64,000 nucleotides of DNA from Acridotheres tristis (taxonomy: Eukaryota; Chordata; Aves; Passeriformes; Sturnidae). Positions 58,401 to 64,000 of the stretch are shown piece by piece (position 1 is the stretch's first letter; every line of letters begins with the position of its first letter). The translations under genes were made by a program, and so were the position numbers. Where the stretch lies: contig CM072919.1 in NCBI GenBank assembly GCA_037013685.1, positions 49,868,616 to 49,932,615 on the forward strand, in the 5' to 3' direction. The notes beneath the pieces are model-generated. The model ran no database searches. It had not been told where the DNA came from and was given only the letters and a program-made list of their open reading frames with translations.

Positions 58401-61400
58401 CATTTTATGTGGCAAGTTAACACATCCTTCTGCTTAAACTTTCTTACAAAGACGATGTATGAGTGGGCCAAGTGCTGCACTGCAAAGCTAAAGCTACTCA
58501 TAAACTTGCTTTGCTTATAAACACAGTCCCAGATTTCTCTGATAAGTCAATGGGGCTATTAATTCACAGTGATAAATAATTTTCAGATTTATGAAATACA
58601 TGTATCTTTACAGAACCTAAATTCTTATTACAGTATCTTCAAAGTCTCATTCAGACAAAGTAGGTGATGTTAGGGTACGTAGATAAAGCATGACATGAAA
58701 TAAATTTCTGATGTGATGCCTGAAAAGCAGCATGTATACAACAGTGCAAATATTTCAGGTTATAAAAGAGAAGGACGATGACAACTTCTTCTATTGGGTA
58801 TTTTTTAACTGATTCTAAGCAGCATCACACCAACAAAATGAGAGAACAGGTGTCATCCAAATAATACTAAAAAGTTTTAAAATTAACTTTAAAAAGTCCT
58901 CTGAATTAAAGTGTCCTGTAATATCTGGGCTTAAGGGTCAATGCTATTCATTTATAGTGGTGAAAAGAGAATGTATTAGGAAAATAAGTCAATGCTTGTA
59001 TTTCTAAATTACACCTTACCAGATTATTTTCTATTATGTCTGTGTATGTGCATGTAATTAATTTATTAAATATGTATACATGTATATATACACTAAATGT
59101 AAATATGGGACATATATATAAACAGATTTGCATATTTTATGACCTGGAGGTCAATGATACATAATAGCTATCATTTTAGTCTTTGTTTTGAGTTATTTTT
59201 AATAACTTCTTAAAGCAAAGAAAAAATAAACCAAATCATTCACATTATATACCAGAAGCAGACCACTAAAACATAACCAATGCAACGTACTTCAACAGTG
59301 GTCTCCAAAGGAGCTTAATTTAGATGCTTGATATTACCTTGAACACACACTCTGATAACTAACCATTATGAGTAGACTTTTTTAGACTTTTAGACTTTAG
59401 ACTTTTTTAGACTTTTAGACTTTAGACTTTTTTTTTTTATATTATGCCTGCATTGGCCTGGATTTATGACTCTACCGATTTGGACGAATCCAGAAGAATG
59501 TGCCTGCCTCCTATGCAATTAAATTCATAGTTTACCTACTATTTATTCATATTTTTAAGTCTTGCATTCTGGATATTAGTGTGTGATAAACAGGAGTAAG
59601 TGGTATTACTGTCCTAAGAAATTGAAATGAAGCACCAGCTATTTTTTCTTTTATTATTTAATTCTTACTGAGTGGCCTGCTTAAAATAGTGACCTTGTTA
59701 ATTTGCACATTGGACCAGCTAGCAAGATCAGGACTATATAGTCTGTACTAGAAACTTCCATTTGTTATTTTCTGTAATTATTTAGAAAAAATATTTGTAT
59801 TTTTTCACACAGAAATTGCAGGGGTGAGAATATTTCCACAAACTAACGACTGTGTTTTTGCGGAATCATGCAGCTTGTCTCACAAAAAAACCCCAAACAC
59901 ATTGCTTATTGTTGGTACTGACCATCCATCTGCCATTTCTGATGTTATTGAGGGATTTGTGCTTGTGAAAAAGTCATGCTGACCAAGTCCCATTTGGTAG
60001 TTATTAAGATAAGGCTGATTCCTATTCAGAAAAGATTATGTACTGTAGTCATTTTGTCTTCATTTTTTTCCATTGTGTGGTGAATTTAGAAACAAAGACA
60101 AATTGTTCTGAGTTTAATGTTTAGAATTTTGAAACTGCATATAAGCCTTATGTCTTATATTTTGGAAAGGGTAGTGTGACTATCATCTAAATTTACCATT
60201 TTGAGGGTTATAGATAAACTGCCATAGGCTGGAGTTCTTACCACACATAGTCAGTTGCAATGACAGGAACAGAAAACAGTTGTGTTTTATTGGTAAAATA
60301 GGTCAAAAGAAACAGATGAGTAAAAAACCAAGCTTCCTTGCTCCTTGTTGTGTCTATACCTGTTGTTTAAATGCTTGAAGTAATTTATTCCTAATGAGAA
60401 AAAGGTGTTCTCAGGGAAAAATAATTTTCTGTTTTATTTTTTTGCAGACAGAAATATTAATTAATCTACTTTTCTGCTTCTCTTCATAAAGCTGGACTAT
60501 AAATTTTGTGCTTCATTAAGATCTACTATACTCTACTTTTCTTTAGATTTTTTATAGTCCATATGGAATGTTTTCAACCTTTGAACTTTCAAAGTTTTTG
60601 TTCCTTGTCTTATAGAGCACATAAGGCCCAGTGCCATTCCCCTATGTAATACCTAGCCTTATCAAGAAAATAACACTTAAAGTCCAGAAAGAACAGTAAA
60701 TTTACCACCTAGTTAAGCCAAATAAATTTTGAATCTGCTTCTGTGTATTAGAAGTTGATATTCATGGTTATACTCTGTTTTCCTGACCTAGCTAATTTTG
60801 CTCAAACTCTTTCCAGGGCATGGTAACAGCCAAATCTCATTTAAGCTTTCATATTCTCTCCTTTTCCCCAGAAATAAGAGGCTCTTCTGTAATGATGAGG
60901 TAGTCTGCTAATTTTTTCAGTTTCCCTATCTGGAGGATTCCTGTTGGGATTACAACCATTTTCCTGCTGGCAAAGGTCTTTATAAATTAATGGGTGGTTT
61001 TGAATATACAGATTGAGCAGTTTTTAATGGATTAAATGCTTGAAGATTAGCTCTAATTGTATGTAGCATTTTAGGATATCATAGATTAATGTTGCTAGTG
61101 ACTAGCAGCAGTTTTATTGCAGATTAAAAGGCAACTTAGCTTTTACACTTCTATTCAATGTCTTAGAAATTATTTATAGAGAAGCTGAGAAAGAAACTGT
61201 TAAATCAAAAAATAATAATTAATAGTGTCTAGCTCCTCAGTTTCAGATGGTGATTCTGCAGCTGTACATGTAAGATCTCATATGCAGCAGTAGACATAAA
61301 GAATGTGAATGGGCCTGAAAAACAGGTATCAAGAAGTGCCATGATAAATGAGTTCAAAATATCTCTTGAATAACAGCTATTTATTACTCTAGCAGCATGG

Positions 61401-64000
61401 AACTGAATGAATCCTGTGATGAATATATTTAAACAGCAGTGAGATAAAAAGATCTGGTACTGCCTAGCAGTGGACCTGTTATTGAGCAGTTTTTGACCAG
61501 GGAAGTCACCAGAGTATTTCTGTTCTACTGTAAGTTTCCCCTGCTATACACTATCATCACTTTGGTTTACACCATGTAAAACAGGAGTGGCTTGATGCCA
61601 CTGCAGTGCAATGTACAGAGAATGAAAATTGCTACTACATTAGGTAAAAACCAGCATTCTCATAAAGACTCAATAGCCCCATCCAGTCAAAGGTTCTCTG
61701 CATGCATCCAAAAAAAATAGCATTGCCACCCTAAAACTAAGTATACAAGCAGAAGAGCTAGGTTAAGTGTGAGTCAATTCCAGCTATCCTAAAGCAATTT
61801 CATTGGTAGCCTATAACATGGTTACTCAATGGTTTTTTGTATTACAATTTAGAACAACAACTTAGGTGAGAAAATGGCAGCTGATAAAACTTTTGCAATG
61901 ATGTAAGCTCAGAGGTAATGTCTGAATCAATTACATTATTGATTTTTATGGATTTAAGATCAGGAGTTTTATTACTATGAGAGTCAGTGAAATTAAGTAT
62001 TAGCCCATGTTTCACAAATGCTGAAGGAAGAAGGCCCATTTTTTTATAAATTTCCCTGTCCATAAGAAACAAATCATAATTGCTTGCCTTTGTATCTGGA
62101 GACTAAACTCAGTCTCTTTGTGGCTCACAGAGAAAACTGACATTTCTTACTTTTTCCAAGGTTAGGCTAACATTAATTAAACCACCTCACTCTGCTTTTA
62201 TCTACCATGATTTTTCTTTTGTGGACATTATGCCATGTTTAATATATTGAAAATTAATAAATTCAAATGTCAGACCACAAAAAATGGGTACGTTTCAGGA
62301 CCCCTGAATATGTACAGCAGATTCAAAAATGTATGAACAGGATTTAATTTCCAAAGATCTGATTGTTTATATTTTACAGCACTTACATTGCATGACATGG
62401 TATTAGAGAACTAATAATGTCTTTTCTTAACAGTTTCAGTGGTTACTAATGATCTGTTAGCTATATGATACCAATTCTGGTGATAAGAACCGTCATGAAT
62501 TTAGTTGCTATAATCAAATGCATAATTTCTCTCTAATGTCAAATGGGAGGGAGAAAGAAGTGATGGGAAGAAGATAAAACTTGTGAGTTCATAATTGTTA
62601 CTTCATGGTGAAGGGAAGCTAAACTACAGGAGATAAACCTGGGTAGTCATGTCAATCTTCCAAATCGTAGTCTTGGGACATTCAGGGCCAAAGTTAGCAT
62701 GTGGTTCTTATCCTGTACTTCTGTCTAGAAAGGCAGAAATCAGAAATGTGAATAATGTAACCATTAGCACACCAGTTATAGAAGTATGTTTTGCAAGTGC
62801 ATGAACTCACTGTGATACTGGCTAAATTATTCAGACTTCCAAAGAGGCTTGAAGACTACCAGGGGCTGTGGTTATACTAAGTGCAGATGCTGCTAAGCTT
62901 TTTCCACTCCTATCAAAGCCTTCTTGCTCAAATTTTCTGTGCAGAGCAGTACATAAAATAATATGCATTTTAAGTATTTTAACTGGTTAAAGATATGAAC
63001 ATATCTTGATTCTTTATTTCAAATGACAGAAAAATGGGGAAAGGCTTCTTCATATCTGACCATCCAGCACTAAATTTCATAGGAAATTCAGTACCTGATT
63101 TTCAGGCTAAAGGACAACCTTTAATTGCAGCTCCTTTCTTTGAATAACCTGATTAAAATTGAGTAATAATTTTCGTATTTTTTTCTCTAGTGAAACTATG
63201 TACTAGGGCAGTAAATCAACAGAAACTCCTTCCCTTTTCCCCTTCCTTTTCCTCATCACTATTTGAAATAATCCTTTCTCTTTATCACTTGCCTCTAAAG
63301 ACTGCTTCTTTTTTTTCAATTTGTTAGTGATCAGAGCATCTGACCAAAGCATAATGAACATCCTATCCCATTAGGAGCTGATAGGTAAATGAGAGGTATA
63401 GCCAGCATGTACCAATGAAATTGTGCCATCAAGAAAAGTGATAAGTAGGGTTCTTAAGTAACAAGCTCCATACACAAAATCCTGGATCCAGGATGGCAGA
63501 AAATCTATCATTAAATTTAATAGAACATTTTTATTCGTTGATAAATTTCAATGCGGTAGAATATTGCCATTGGCTAAAGGCTTCCCAGTGTTAAATACCA
63601 CAACAATTCCAAAAGTTTTCATCAAAAATTGGTTTTTCATCAAATGAATGTTGTGACAAAGATGGAACAACGTTAAATGTTTCAGCAAAAGATCTGTTTC
63701 ACTGAAATAATTTCAAAATGCTATATTAAATGAAGAAACTATTTGTGTTCAAATACAATAATCCAAAAACTGGCACATGGTTCTCTGTTCTTAATGCTTT
63801 TTCATAATTAAACTCTACTTAGATTTACCATAGCAGATCCATGGCTAGTAAATGCCCCATTTCATAAGGAGAAGAGAAATAATTTTGTGAATTAATTCCA
63901 AAATCATGTAAGTGCATTAGACAAATTTCCTGATTGGTTTGCTGTGGTTAATTAATTGAACATGAGATTAATGTTATATTGCTTATGGATTTATATTTTT
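55411..64000. other. Repeat-poor AT-rich DNA, no gene seen
   Basis: About 8.6 kb with no clear LTR. A possible very old CR1 3' end lies near 56150-56290 ('cagtagatctgtgattctgtga'). Frames at 55889-56116, 56283-56594, 57633-57908 and 57719-58072 show no domain I recognise. A tandem AGACTTTT repeat lies near 59373. Confidence 0.5.
59373..59437 (+). repeat. Tandem (T)AGACTTTT repeat with a 26-bp higher-order unit
   Basis: TAGACTTTTTTAGACTTTT followed by AGACTTT occurs twice in a row, then AGAC and a T-run. Confidence 0.88.

Overview
The window looks like avian nuclear DNA, probably from a neoavian bird such as a passerine. It is AT-rich with no credible host exon. It is littered with decayed CR1 LINEs, whose plus-strand copies end in the ATTCTATG-type 3' tail (minus-strand copies start with CATAGAAT). 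It also carries several long-terminal-repeat (LTR) remnants of endogenous retroviruses. The open frames are short (almost all under 150 codons) and fall in CR1 reverse-transcriptase relics, GC-rich LTR sequence, simple repeats or unrecognised single-copy DNA. I read it as a gene desert or the inside of a very long intron.

Layout. 1-4160: single-copy DNA with simple tracts. 4160-5065: CR1 (+). 7.68-8.21 kb: solo LTR (LTR-H). 9.2-10.66 kb: two CR1 pieces in opposite orientations. 10.72-12.43 kb: a long LTR (LTR-A) carrying a 142-bp pure purine tract. 13.5-14.4 kb: a weak LTR candidate. 16.65-18.99 kb: three CR1 pieces (-). 19-26.8 kb: repeat-poor. 26.80-28.32 kb: a second copy of the long LTR (LTR-B, minus) still joined to a primer-binding site that matches tRNA-Gly. 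32.2-38.0 kb: a run of six CR1 fragments and a purine-rich tract. 38.0-44.1 kb: repeat-poor apart from a strand-asymmetric G/T tract. 44.1-55.4 kb: the busiest part, with CR1s and five LTRs (D, E, C, F, G). Two of these LTRs are inserted inside CR1 elements with target-site duplications I could read directly. 55.4-64.0 kb: repeat-poor, with no recognisable gene.

I grouped the LTRs by comparing them with each other. LTR-A, -B and -C are one family, unusually long (1.3-1.7 kb), with a GC-rich 5' part. Target-site duplications are 5 bp for C, D and E and 6 bp for F and G, so more than one retroviral class is present. No gag, pol or env reading frame is left. CR1 material is roughly a sixth of the window and LTR material about an eighth (summed by eye).

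No operon, CRISPR array, RNA gene or coherent new coding system was found. The most useful observations are the tRNA-Gly primer-binding site, the A/B/C LTR family, the two datable nested insertions, and several tracts likely to form unusual DNA structures. Family names beyond CR1 and LTR are withheld because no library search was possible.
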